A stretch of DNA of 64,000 nucleotides from Zea mays (lineage: Eukaryota; Streptophyta; Magnoliopsida; Poales; Poaceae). Shown piece after piece: positions 1-9,641 of this stretch (position 1 is the stretch's first letter; each line of letters opens with the position of its first letter). The position numbers and the translations under genes are program-made. The DNA lies in assembly GCF_902167145.1 (NCBI RefSeq), contig NC_050097.1:43260095-43324094 (forward strand). The letters run 5' to 3'. Below the pieces are notes generated by a model, which was given only the letters and a program-made list of their open reading frames with translations, had not been told where the DNA came from and searched no databases.

Positions 1-1470
1 ATGATGGAAAAAATCATTTATTGCCATGTAGAGATCGTTTTTGATCAACTCAAAGCAGCATTTGTAGAACTGTCCAATGAACCCATCCGGCCCGGGAGCC
101 TTTTCAGATTGAAGCCTCATGACCACGTCCTTAATTTCATTATCATCAATCAAGTTGTCCAGCTCAGCTAGCTCAAAAGGAGCATACCCCAGATGGTCCC
201 AACAAACAGCACTGCTCCTCCTTCCTGTCATGCCTAGAATCTGACCGAAGTGATGTTGTACCTCGTTCATTTTGTCTTCCTGGCTCGTTAACAGCATGTC
301 ATCTCGAGTTAGCGATCTGATTAAATTTTTCCTTCTTCTATTATTGGCCGCTAAGTGAAAGAACTTAGTGTTAGCATCGCCCAATCGCATCCAAGTAAGT
401 CTGGAATGTTGTCTTGCTCGTGACCTCTGAGCGGAGGCAATATCCAGAATCTTGATTTTAAGGGTCCTCCTGAATTCCAATTCTTCGGAGGAGAGTTGTC
501 TGATTTCCTGTGCTTTCTCCAGAAGAGTGAGGATGATCTGAATGATAGCCATCCGCACTTTGAAGTTGCCAACTGTATTGCGTCTCCAAGTCCGAAGAGC
601 CCTGGCCGTGCGAGTCATCTTCACGTGAAGGCGAAGGATTGCATCATCAGTGTTAACTGTAGAATTCCATGCTTGATGAACTACCTCATTGAACCCCTCC
701 AACTGTGGCCAGAACGATTCGAATCTGAACCCCCGGTAGAAATTAACCGGGGAGTGGCCTTGCATTAACAGTGGGCAATGGTCCGACGTCATGGTGCACA
801 TGGATAGGAGATCAGCCGAGGGGTATAGGTCATGCCATTCGGTTGTCGCGAAGAATCTGTCAATCCTAGTCATGGTAGGGTTAGCTTGTTCATTTGACCA
901 GGTAAATGCTCTATCGGTGAGATCTAGCTCTAAGAGGTGCAGATCATCAATTGTGTTATTGAACTGCCTCATCACCCTTCTGTTGATTGACCCTTTGTTT
1001 TTTTCTCTCGCTCTCCTGATCATGTTGAAGTCACCTAAAATCACCCATTCTGGCCTCACCATGGTTTGGATGTTTCTGAGCTCAGAGAGGAAGATCATTT
1101 TTTCATTGTCCGGTTGGGGGCCGTAAACACCCGTGAGATCCCAAACTTCATCCACCAATCTGGAATTGATCCGGACAGACAGCGAATAGGCTGCCGAGCA
1201 TGGTAAGAGGACCAAGTCAAAGTAGTCCGAATCGGCAGCGATTAGGATGCCGCCCGAGGCACCCTGAGAAGGCACGTGAAAAGTTTGATTTGCAAGCTTG
1301 GCACCAACAGTTTCCTTTAATAATATATTTGACCAGCTCGAGATCTTTGTCTCTTGAAGGCAAACAATGGAAGCGCCAGTGGATAGAATTGTATGCCTTA
1401 CGCTTTCTCTCTTAGCATGGTCGTTCAACCCCCGCACATTCCAAGAGAAAATAGTGCATTTCGGATTCAT
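1..1470 (-). CDS. LINE ORF2: endonuclease plus start of reverse transcriptase (partial)
   Basis: Reading the minus strand from the ATG at 1468-1470 gives 490 uninterrupted codons to the left edge. The N-terminus has the L1 AP-endonuclease signature: WNVRGLN near residue 8, LQETK near residue 40, GDFNMI near residue 140, and SDHCPL near residue 220. After a linker, the RT entry motif KAPGPDGF appears near residue 457 and the frame runs off the window before the catalytic YADD box. In this family the endonuclease nicks target DNA and the RT primes on the nick. No stop or frameshift is visible. The start is the first ATG upstream of the conserved WN motif and follows the ORF1 stop by 331 nt. Confidence 0.92.
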   Translation of the reverse strand, partial: MNPKCTIFSWNVRGLNDHAKRESVRHTILSTGASIVCLQETKISSWSNILLKETVGAKLANQTFHVPSQGASGGILIAADSDYFDLVLLPCSAAYSLSVRINSRLVDEVWDLTGVYGPQPDNEKMIFLSELRNIQTMVRPEWVILGDFNMIRRAREKNKGSINRRVMRQFNNTIDDLHLLELDLTDRAFTWSNEQANPTMTRIDRFFATTEWHDLYPSADLLSMCTMTSDHCPLLMQGHSPVNFYRGFRFESFWPQLEGFNEVVHQAWNSTVNTDDAILRLHVKMTRTARALRTWRRNTVGNFKVRMAIIQIILTLLEKAQEIRQLSSEELEFRRTLKIKILDIASAQRSRARQHSRLTWMRLGDANTKFFHLAANNRRRKNLIRSLTRDDMLLTSQEDKMNEVQHHFGQILGMTGRRSSAVCWDHLGYAPFELAELDNLIDDNEIKDVVMRLQSEKAPGPDGFIGQFYKCCFELIKNDLYMAINDFFHH

Positions 1471-1801
1471 AAAGATAAAAAAACCACTCTAGATGAGACA
1501 GAATGAAGCCACCAAACAAATCCCAGCCAGGAACCCTGCTGCAGCGAACCACCAGTGAAAGATAATTTCGAACAAGGGATCGTCGAACTAGAACAAAGCC
1601 CAGATCCAAACGACAATCTGAGATTACATGGATACAAAGGCATGCCATGGACCCTAAAGCACTGCCCAGACGCGCTAAAACCAGCAGAAAATAAATAGAG
1701 AAAAAAGGGAGGGGTGGACCCGGAACCGCGCCAAAAGCGCCTATCCATCTGAGGAAACATTGATCAACAAAAGAACCACCAACAGACCCAGTCGAAGCAG
1801 C
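1471..1801 (-). other. LINE ORF1-ORF2 spacer
   Basis: These 331 nt separate the ORF1 stop from the ORF2 ATG. I see no conserved coding sequence in any frame. The spacer is much longer than the 38 nt in the LINE at 20892-27354. Confidence 0.6.
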
Positions 1802-4800
1802 TCAGAACCCCTTAGCCTTCATGGCTTCAATGGTTGGCACCACCTTACGACCCTTCTTTTTTGTCTTCCCTGCCTTCACGTTGTCCTGATTTATCAGCTC
1901 CATGATTGCCTCCATTTGGTTCTTGGTAAGAGGCCTTGTGAATAGACTTGCGATCTGCTCAAATGAATCATCAAAATCAGCAAAGTCTGAAGAAATAGAG
2001 CCATCTGGAATTTTAACTGCAGAGTTGTTAAGTTTGGCGCGAATGATTTCCTGAGCTTTGGATATTGCATCTCGGTTAGTACCAGTCTTAAAGTTTTTCT
2101 TCGCAGCCAACCTAACGCTTGATCTTCTAGTGATGGGTTGCTTCTGAATTTTTAATGTATGTGGTGAATTGGTCGTGTTACTTTTCGGCAGAGATGGGAT
2201 CAGTGGTGGTTCTGGTGGCGTTGTTATTTCCGCGATGAAGTTGGTCAACTGAGTATTGTCGGCTAAGCTGTTCCCTGTCTTCAGAGCAGGAGAAACTCTC
2301 AAGGTTTCATGATTATTGTTATCCACTGGTTGAAAATCTGGTTGACACATTGGATGGTTATCGCTAACGCCCGACTGAAAAACTGGGTAGGACAAATTAT
2401 GGATACTTGGGGCCCCCATTTGGCCGACCCGTTCAGCAGCTGGCAAGTTGTGATGTACAGCTTTCACGAGTTGGGAGCCCAGCAACTCAGCCGGTTGGAC
2501 AACTATGGACTTAGCTGGAGTAGAATTGGTCAGGGTCAGAGCATTGTCTAAACTGTTGAGGACAGCAACTGCCAAGTTGTGATCTACAGCTTGATTATCG
2601 TTAACCAGTTGGGAGCCTAAAAATTCAGACGGTTGGACAGCTGGGGCCTTGGCAGGAATAGAATTTTTCAGGGCCAGAACACTGTCTAAGCTATTGAGAA
2701 TTGTGGCAAAAACATTATTAAGATCAACCGAATTGGTTACCTTGCACTTGGAGGCATCAGGGTCATGTGAGGCTTCCTGGTTGACACCGCCAACAGACCC
2801 TGGCGAGCTTCCAACACCAGCAGCAAGCTCCAGGCCGCCAACCTGCGGCCAGACAGCAGAAACAACAGGGTCTGCAAAAGAAACAGTTTTGCCCTTTCTC
2901 TTGGGCACCCAGCAGCGAGTTGGTGGTGACATCCCCAGACCATGACGACGGAAAGGAGTTGAATGCCTATGCTTGTCGTTGGAGCTATAGCAGTCATCCA
3001 TCCCTCCCCGGCATCGCGATGAACGCGCCCAACCGGAAAGACTGCGGTGCCTACGGTTTCCACTGCGTCTGTCACGCTGAAAGTCCCCCTCATCATCATC
3101 GTGGCCCCAGTCACGACGCACAGTCTCTCTACCTCTGAAAGTTTCTGTACGTCCTCTTTTTTCACCCAATGAGTCCGGGGCGCCATAGTTCCAGACAAAT
3201 TCTCTTCGCTGCTTGCGATTAGGAGCCCCCCTGGATCCCCTCCCATGGAGGAAGGAGAGGTCTTCCACCACCTCGATGTGATTGCGAAGAGTGTATACAT
3301 GGCCAGTTTTCAGATCGGACGGTTCATCATGATGAGCACCAGAAAGCGGCAATGGGGTGCTAACTGGTGGAAGCTCCCTGTCCGGTTCTAAAACCGTAAG
3401 CTGGACCTCTTTGGGTATGTCACAAGGGTCAGAGCACCATGCCCAAAGATCGAAGGACCTAGTGCGCTCTCTACGCCTTGTGCGCTCTTGCACATAGTGA
3501 ATTGCACAGCTCTTGCCTAAGGCCTTCGAAGCCACTTCTTCCCCCCAACAGTGAACCGGAATACCTTCAACCCGGACTTTAACTCTAAACTCCAGGTTCA
3601 TTTTCCTAGCATAGCTGTCCTCTGACCAATCTCCAAAATGGAAAATCCGACCACGATACGAGACCGAACCCCTATCAAGCGCCCACAGCTTCGACCTTGG
3701 GTCCGAGAAGATGATAAAAAACTGCTCAGGAAAGTGCTTGACCAACTGATACTGACCGTGATGAAGGTTGAACTTCTCCCTTAGCATGTCTCCTGCAGAT
3801 AATGTGTCTACCTCGTGGCTGTTGCCGTCGAAGGAGCAAACCACAGCCTTGTCAATCAGCTCGTCTCTACGGCGACGGAAGGAGCCGGTCGCCGAGACCG
3901 TGCAGAAGGCACGCGATGGTCTTCCCCGAGGGTCACCAGGGTAGCGAGCCTCCATTCCGTAGTCTCCCTGAACAACCTGAAGGTAGGATTTCTTGTGTGT
4001 GGGGGGCGGTTGACTGAGTGGCTCATGGTACTTATGTAGGTCGTCAGACCATGGCCGTGCCTCATGGTTGGTAGAGGTCCTTGATGGCAGCTCGGGTGGT
4101 TTAGGAATATTGCTAGCAGCAGTGAATGTCCCCTGAGAGCTTTTCCAGTTGCAGGCCCTCGCCCGATGTCCGGATTGAAGGCAATTCCAGCAGCGCGAAG
4201 GAGCCGAGCAGCAGAAAGCTAGATGTTCTGGTGAGAAACAGTTGTAACATTTACCCTTTAGCTTCAATTTGAAAAGACCAGTGGCCTTCACGTCGAATTG
4301 ATGATATTGCCGTGTTCGCTCAGGGGATGTCCAGCTCTTGCGCCACCAGTACCGCGGTCTGACCACCGACCAGCCCCCTTCAACATCATCCGGCGCAGCA
4401 GGGTATGGCCACTGTCCATTCGAACGCAGCGCGGGATCGAGCCCAGCAGCACGCCGATGTGACCAAACGTTGCCCGAATTCAAATCCCCTTCCGCCTTAC
4501 AGGAGTGCTGGAAATCCGGCGAGCGATCTGCAACCTCTTTGACCTTTCCAGTCGCCAGGATACGCGGCATTGAAGACTGCCGAAGAGGATCACCAAGTAC
4601 TGCCTGCACTGGACGCGAATCTGCTTTGGATTTTGACCTTGGATCCACCCGGCTCGTCGAAACAGAACCATCTCCAGCCGCGGCGACCCATTGAAGCTGC
4701 GATTGAGATAATGGGCCGCCCTTGCCTTGGTAATCTTGAGTTTGCTTGAAGAAATCATCTCTGATCTGAGCCTGAGAATGAGGGAGGACCTGTGCCGTAC

Positions 4801-4951
4801 TTACCGGGTCACCGAGCCAGGAGTCCGTCGCGCGCGGGGGCGATCCGCGCCCGCCGAGAAGGGAGGCGCGAGCCCAGCCCGCGGCGAACGGAGGATCCCC
4901 CGGCGGCTGGAATGGAGGACCAAGGGGAGCGGCGGCGCCAATCGCCTTCAT
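1802..4951 (-). CDS. LINE ORF1 protein with two CCHC zinc knuckles (1049 aa)
   Basis: A 1049-residue open frame starts at the ATG at 4949-4951. Two CX2CX4HX4C knuckles lie at about residues 234-270 (CYNC...H...C and CWNC...H...C). A region at about residues 330-510 resembles the DUF4283/RRM-like domain of plant LINE and zinc-knuckle proteins. An Arg/Ser/Asp-rich stretch and a Ser/Asn-rich tail follow. The role known for such proteins is binding LINE RNA to form the RNP that enters the nucleus. In many relatives the knuckle follows the DUF4283-like domain, whereas here it precedes it. The frame has no disabling mutation. The N-terminus is Pro/Gly-rich and starts only about 35 nt from the inferred 5' end of the element. 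Confidence 0.88.
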   Translation of the reverse strand: MKAIGAAAPLGPPFQPPGDPPFAAGWARASLLGGRGSPPRATDSWLGDPVSTAQVLPHSQAQIRDDFFKQTQDYQGKGGPLSQSQLQWVAAAGDGSVSTSRVDPRSKSKADSRPVQAVLGDPLRQSSMPRILATGKVKEVADRSPDFQHSCKAEGDLNSGNVWSHRRAAGLDPALRSNGQWPYPAAPDDVEGGWSVVRPRYWWRKSWTSPERTRQYHQFDVKATGLFKLKLKGKCYNCFSPEHLAFCCSAPSRCWNCLQSGHRARACNWKSSQGTFTAASNIPKPPELPSRTSTNHEARPWSDDLHKYHEPLSQPPPTHKKSYLQVVQGDYGMEARYPGDPRGRPSRAFCTVSATGSFRRRRDELIDKAVVCSFDGNSHEVDTLSAGDMLREKFNLHHGQYQLVKHFPEQFFIIFSDPRSKLWALDRGSVSYRGRIFHFGDWSEDSYARKMNLEFRVKVRVEGIPVHCWGEEVASKALGKSCAIHYVQERTRRRERTRSFDLWAWCSDPCDIPKEVQLTVLEPDRELPPVSTPLPLSGAHHDEPSDLKTGHVYTLRNHIEVVEDLSFLHGRGSRGAPNRKQRREFVWNYGAPDSLGEKRGRTETFRGRETVRRDWGHDDDEGDFQRDRRSGNRRHRSLSGWARSSRCRGGMDDCYSSNDKHRHSTPFRRHGLGMSPPTRCWVPKRKGKTVSFADPVVSAVWPQVGGLELAAGVGSSPGSVGGVNQEASHDPDASKCKVTNSVDLNNVFATILNSLDSVLALKNSIPAKAPAVQPSEFLGSQLVNDNQAVDHNLAVAVLNSLDNALTLTNSTPAKSIVVQPAELLGSQLVKAVHHNLPAAERVGQMGAPSIHNLSYPVFQSGVSDNHPMCQPDFQPVDNNNHETLRVSPALKTGNSLADNTQLTNFIAEITTPPEPPLIPSLPKSNTTNSPHTLKIQKQPITRRSSVRLAAKKNFKTGTNRDAISKAQEIIRAKLNNSAVKIPDGSISSDFADFDDSFEQIASLFTRPLTKNQMEAIMELINQDNVKAGKTKKKGRKVVPTIEAMKAKGF

Positions 4952-4984
4952 CGCCTTGGTATCTTCCCTGGGGTATAATTCGCT

Positions 4985-5204
4985 CGATCACTCTATGTTA
5001 TGTGTACCATCCCCAAATCGGTTTGGCAACTCCACAATCTTCCTAGATTCAGTGTCAAAAGCCCTGAAAAATGACCGGACAATCACACCGCCACCAATTG
5101 ATGACACATTCCTTGCTGAGCTAGAGAGGGTTGTGACATGTTCTTATGACCGTGAAGAAACTAGAAGCCTCTGTCTTGCATACACGGATAAGAAGGAACG
5201 ATAG
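4985..5204 (+). pseudogene. Coding-like fragment, product not recognised
   Basis: One plus-strand frame gives about 70 residues with balanced, protein-like composition, containing NSTIFLDSVSKALKNDRTI and ending in AYTDKKER followed by TAG at 5202-5204. I do not recognise the family. The fragment has no upstream exon in the window because the minus-strand LINE abuts its 5' side. It could be the last exon of a plus-strand gene that the LINE interrupted, with the rest to the left of the window, or a captured gene fragment. The alternative is chance. Confidence 0.35.
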
Positions 5205-6192
5205 TGGCCAAGTGAGAAAAAATGTGAATTCTCCTCTCTTAAAAACAGAAACGTAATTGTTTTCTTATTAGGATTTGGATAAGAGGATGAGATCGGCACC
5301 ATGAATAGTGGCTTCGCGAAGGGGTAAGTCAGAGGGTTTAGGCGGTGGAAGGGAGAAAAGAAATTCAGATTTTTTGCTCTTTTCTCCAATTCTTGTTACA
5401 AAAGACTAAACAGATAATTTAGTTCTCAGATTAAGTTTGCGCGTGATGTAAACCAGACGAAACAAAAGATACCCGTCAAACTAGTACAGACTGCGCTTGA
5501 TCAAATTTTAGAGCAGATAATTTTATCCGTAGTCTGAGCAGGGAAACAGATTAATTATGAATACTCAGTTCGGTTCTAGTTATCTCGGTCCGATTTAATT
5601 TTTGCATCAATATTGTTGTCGTCGAGTTCTAATAATATTTGTTTAGGACGACAATCACCAGAGTAGGTCGGGGCTCCAAATTCATGTTCCCTTAATCCAT
5701 AATTTTAAATAGACCTCAGACTTGATATTTCGCGAAATAAATACGCGAGATCGATACAACATCGAAATTTGTGATCCATTCGGAAGTGACGCCACGCAAC
5801 GTTCGCGTGGGCGAGAGGTTGTGCTCTGTCCGGATACCGGTTAGCACCTGCCACGCGCTACGATGGCAGGCCACAGAGAGACACGTGCAACGCAAGCGTG
5901 AAAGAATTTTAAACGAAGTTTAAAGAACCAGATTTGATTTCAAAGATTGTAGTTTGGGCAAGACGTCGAGGGCTCAGCCCAAACAATATTGGATTCGATG
6001 TTCCGAAGATTACCAAAGGCTGAATTTTAAAAGAAATAGATTTGGAAAAATTTAGACAGATGGAGGCAGACACGATATCAAAATCGTGATAAACGAGGTT
6101 GATTAAAAATTAGTGACCTTTACATTCATAGCTATCACGTGTTAACGTCCGCACTAATGGTCGAGCAGACGATAAACACCTGGGGTGTTACA
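5205..6192. repeat. Non-coding repeat ending in a TGTAACACC terminus
   Basis: No gene is visible. The right end reads GGTGTTACA at 6184-6192, so on the minus strand it starts TGTAACACC, a common plant LTR start. The same terminus occurs at 18564-18572. The other end was not found, so this may be a truncated LTR. The class is inferred from the terminus alone. Confidence 0.3.
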
Positions 6193-7972
6193 TGGACCTT
6201 GTTTAATCACCAAAACCCAAAACCACCCCCTGCCCTATGAACTCCTTTACCGACTCCGGAAACCCTAAGTTCCCGGAATTCCGTGAAGGAAAGTTGTATT
6301 CAAGAGATAGATAATAAGTTTATATTATCTTTGCATCCTCATGAGCATCCCATGGCATCCATTCTTATACCTATGTATGGTTATGGTTAGAACGTGAAGA
6401 AGAAATCGAAGTAACTGAAGAGGAGACACCACCACCTTCGGAGTCTCAGGCCGGGAATTGTTTTTACTTTGATATCTGCGGATCTGAGCCTGACTCACCC
6501 GTAAACGAAGGCAAGCCCCGGTGCATGTAACCCCTTTCCTTGTGTTTTTAAATACTTTTTGCACACTTAAGTCTAGTGAAATGTGCATTAGGTTCATAGG
6601 AGTTACTTGAAACCCTTTGATGCATTACTTTCCTTGATATCCATACCTTTATAGATACTTCTGTGAAGTATCAAAATTATGATTTACAAAAATGCTTAGC
6701 CTTGCTTAGATCTTGTGGATAGAGGTTGTCCTCAATTTAACCATGGAGAGGATAGCTTCTACCTGCAAGTATATTTTCATTTGGAGCAATAGTGGGATCT
6801 TACTGCAAAGTTCCCTGTGATGCTCTTTCATCCTAAGGAACAGACACAATCCTAAGGATGGAAATGCTTAAATTGAGACTTGGGTTAGGAACAGGTGATG
6901 TTCTACCCAGGTTGGTTAAGGATTAACGCGTATGTAGGCGTGCTGACCGAGGACCCTTTAACTGGTCACATGCCTCGTCATGGGTAAGCCTTGCCTCGGG
7001 CAGACTAAGGCCGGAATAAGATAACACGAAATGGGCGTGGAGCGGTGGCGAGAGTAGCGTGTACCCTCCGTGGCAAGAGGCTGGACGGTGGTGTATCTGT
7101 GCTCTCGGTTTGCGTGAACCTGATCCGGTCTTAAGAACCCCGGTGGCGGGTTGACATATGCAAGGGTTAAGTGCTACATATGTCGTGTGATTGGAGATCC
7201 TCAGCTGAGTATAATCGATTCGGATCGCCGTACCTTCGCGGTTATGAAGACTTGGTCACTTTTCTACAACGTAAGTCAGGATGTGAACACGATGGATAAA
7301 AATGATGTTGTCTTGATGTGATGTGAAATTAGACTAGATGCAAATAGAGTCTATTAATACTTAATATGGCGTTAAAAGATTGAAAGTAAGGACTCACTTT
7401 AGTAAGCTACTTCTGCAAAAGTATAAGTTGATTTTTGCTAAAGCCTCTCCTTGACTCCTATTTATCCAGCATGCCCTTGAGAGTCTTTTCCTTAGTCGGG
7501 TAAGACTTGCTGAGTAATTTCATACTCAGGGTTTATCCCTTTGTTGTTTTTAGGTGAGGAAGCGACAAATTTTTGTTGCTTTTGCTCCAAGGTGGTACCA
7601 AATGAAGAAAAACAAGACTGAAGTGCGGGAGGACTCGGTCCTCCATTTAGGATCTTTTACTTATAACTTATCGGGAGGAGTCTGAGCCTCTCTTGGTTTG
7701 TATAATATTACTACTCTGCACTCACTTTTAGTCTGGTCTGTAATAAAATAACTCAAGCTTGCTTTTGAAATAAATGTAAGTTTATGTAATTGCTTCCGCA
7801 TTTCTTTATCTCCGATGTTCTGTAATGTCTGCAAGACAGGTGAAACGTTCCTGGTGAGGTAAGGAAAGATACCGAGCTTGTCAAGTGACTTAGGAACATC
7901 TACAGGGTGTCTGATGTCCGTGGGTCAAGGACAACTGTAGGTGGGTCTAATTACTTGGGAGGTTCCGTCACA
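6193..7972. repeat. Unclassified non-coding repeat-like region
   Basis: About 1.8 kb without a credible gene; short frames such as 6325-6597 show no protein-like features. Composition and phrasing resemble dispersed grass repeats such as an LTR or a non-autonomous element. I cannot name the family or define the ends. The right side abuts the inverted-repeat element that starts at 7973. Confidence 0.3.
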
Positions 7973-8747
7973 TCAAGGTTCAAAAAGGCGGGCTATACAA
8001 AATAGCAGCATCATTTTTTTCGAGGCTACAAGGCTATTACGCAGCTATAGCGTAGCTATAGCAACTAGCGGATTTGTAAAAACATGTATAATTTATGCAA
8101 AAAAAATATGGAAGTCAAGATATTTGAGTAAGAGCAATATGTTTCTAAGGCAGCTCTAAGAGACTAGGGACATAACACAACATATGATTCATGGAATTCA
8201 AGTGTTTAACACTTCAATAACATAGTTAGCCACTAGCTAGGTAGCTGCACAACATGGTGTTAATAGGTTTAGTTAGTTCTAAAATACTATAGTAAATAAT
8301 TTACCAGCTCGCTAACATGATAACAACACAATACCATGATTTAGTACATAACAAAAAATATATTATTGCAAGTAAACAACTACTTATTGATCAAGCATGG
8401 AGGCATCTGAATAAGAAGAAAGGTCCAAGTCAATAACATGTGCATCATCTTATTATCTATAAAGCAAGTTTAGGTTGTAATGTATGACGGGTTAATTTTT
8501 ATTACATTCTATAATATTATTGAGCTTCATCATCATTCTTCATTACATTAATTAATTTTTTGCTCTACCATGAAAAATAGAAATAGTGTGGCTATTTAAC
8601 GCTAAAGTTACGATATTTAGCGGAGCTAAATCGAGCTATAGCGGTTGTAGCTGAAATAGCGTCTAAAAGTGCCAAGTTGGTTCTCTACACTTCAAAAGGC
8701 TATAGCTAGGCTATAGCGTCGCTATAGACCGCTATTTTAAACCTTGA
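7973..8747. mobile_element. Non-autonomous DNA transposon with terminal inverted repeats (775 bp)
   Basis: The left end TCAAGGTTCAAAAAGGCGGG at 7973 is matched in inverted orientation by the right end, which closes with CGCTATTTTAAACCTTGA at 8747. Sub-terminal sequence is rich in GCTATAGC-type palindromic units at both ends. No transposase is encoded. The TIR style is hAT-like, but I could not read a clear 8-bp target duplication, so the superfamily is open. A sequence close to the right end (GTGCCAAGTTGGTTCTCTAC at about 8670) recurs just outside the element at about 8759. Confidence 0.6.
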
Positions 8748-9530
8748 TACAACTAGCGTGCCGAGTTGGTTCTCTACGCGCGAAAGCTCGATGGACCTCA
8801 AGTCCTGAAGATCAGCATGAACACCTCAAGTCCTGAAGATCAGCATGATGTTCATGGTGCATGGGACCAACCTTCATCTTTGATTTCCTGCATCTGCAGT
8901 TCTGCACGACGGATGACTATAGCAGACTTCACAGTCATCTCATGGAGAGACGGTGGATGAAGCTTCTCTTGCTCTTTTTTTGAACGCGCTAGGGGATCTC
9001 ATCAAGAATTTTAACAAGTTTTCGATTACCTAGAGGACCTCATCAAGAATTTTAACAAGTTTTCGATTTTCAGTCCGTTAGAAACAACCCAAACGAATTG
9101 AGTCCTCAAACTTCACTGAACTCAGCTATCAATTGTCGCCATGACATTCAGCTCCCCGTCCGGGCATGTACTTGTCCGGAGAAGAATCCTACCGGTAACG
9201 GAAGCGATCATATCAAACCCGTCGCCGCTCTGCTTTAATCGCGGATAGATTATGCACCGGAATTGACGTGACAAAGGTTCCCTGCGATCTATTTGGAATA
9301 CGTCTTTTTGCAGTCACGATAAGTTTTGATAATCTGAGGATGAACCGAGGCCTCTGCTTTTGTTTCGGCACCTAATCATTCTTACGGAGAACGCTAATGA
9401 CCTCCAGAGGCTTTTTATGTCTGCAGTGCGGGTACCTAAATTCCCGGACTCCTTTCAATTCGGAGGGGAGAAAGAAAAAAAAGAGCAAGTCACATGATGA
9501 GTTATTGGCCATTGCTTGCTGACGAGCCGC
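8748..9530. other. Transporter upstream region with two short direct duplications
   Basis: There is no gene here. CCTCAAGTCCTGAAGATCAG occurs twice, at about 8797 and 8824. A run of about 32 bp beginning with CTCATCAAGAATTTTAACAA occurs twice, at about 8997 and 9038. The part nearest 9530 is the presumed promoter of the transporter gene. Confidence 0.55.
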
Positions 9531-9537
9531 TATAAAT
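9531..9537 (+). promoter_or_regulatory. TATA box of the amino-acid transporter gene
   Basis: TATAAAT sits in a GC-rich context about 110 bp upstream of the proposed ATG at 9642. Plant transcription would be expected to begin near 9562, giving a 5' UTR of about 80 nt. Confidence 0.6.
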
Positions 9538-9641
9538 ACCAGCTCTGCGATAGCGTTATGCCACAGTGCGATCGCCTCCCTGTGTCAGCGCTAGTGTGTC
9601 CGTGTGTGGAGCTAGCCTAGCACGCAGCGATCTGACTGGCC

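Larger units (their letters stand above)
1..4985 (-). mobile_element. L1-type LINE, 3' part outside the window
   Basis: A non-LTR retrotransposon lies on the minus strand with ORF1 (1802-4951) followed by ORF2 (1-1470 and beyond). The order is that of plant L1 elements: a nucleic-acid-binding ORF1, then an ORF2 with AP-type endonuclease followed by reverse transcriptase. The left edge cuts ORF2 just after the start of the RT domain, so the catalytic RT motif, the 3' UTR, the poly(A) tail and the distal target duplication are not visible. The 5' end is placed near 4985 only because a different coding-like sequence starts there, and could be off by tens of bases. Both visible frames are open, unlike the second LINE at 20892-27354, so this copy is probably the younger one. 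Confidence 0.9.

Noticed and set aside
2309..3138. Plus-strand frames within LINE ORF1
   Set aside because: Opposite-strand shadows of the 1049-codon ORF1; no protein features.
6188..7973. A 1.8-kb solo LTR from TGTTACA to CGTCACA
   Set aside because: The termini are weak, no target duplication was found, and GGTGTTACA fits better as the end of the repeat on its left.
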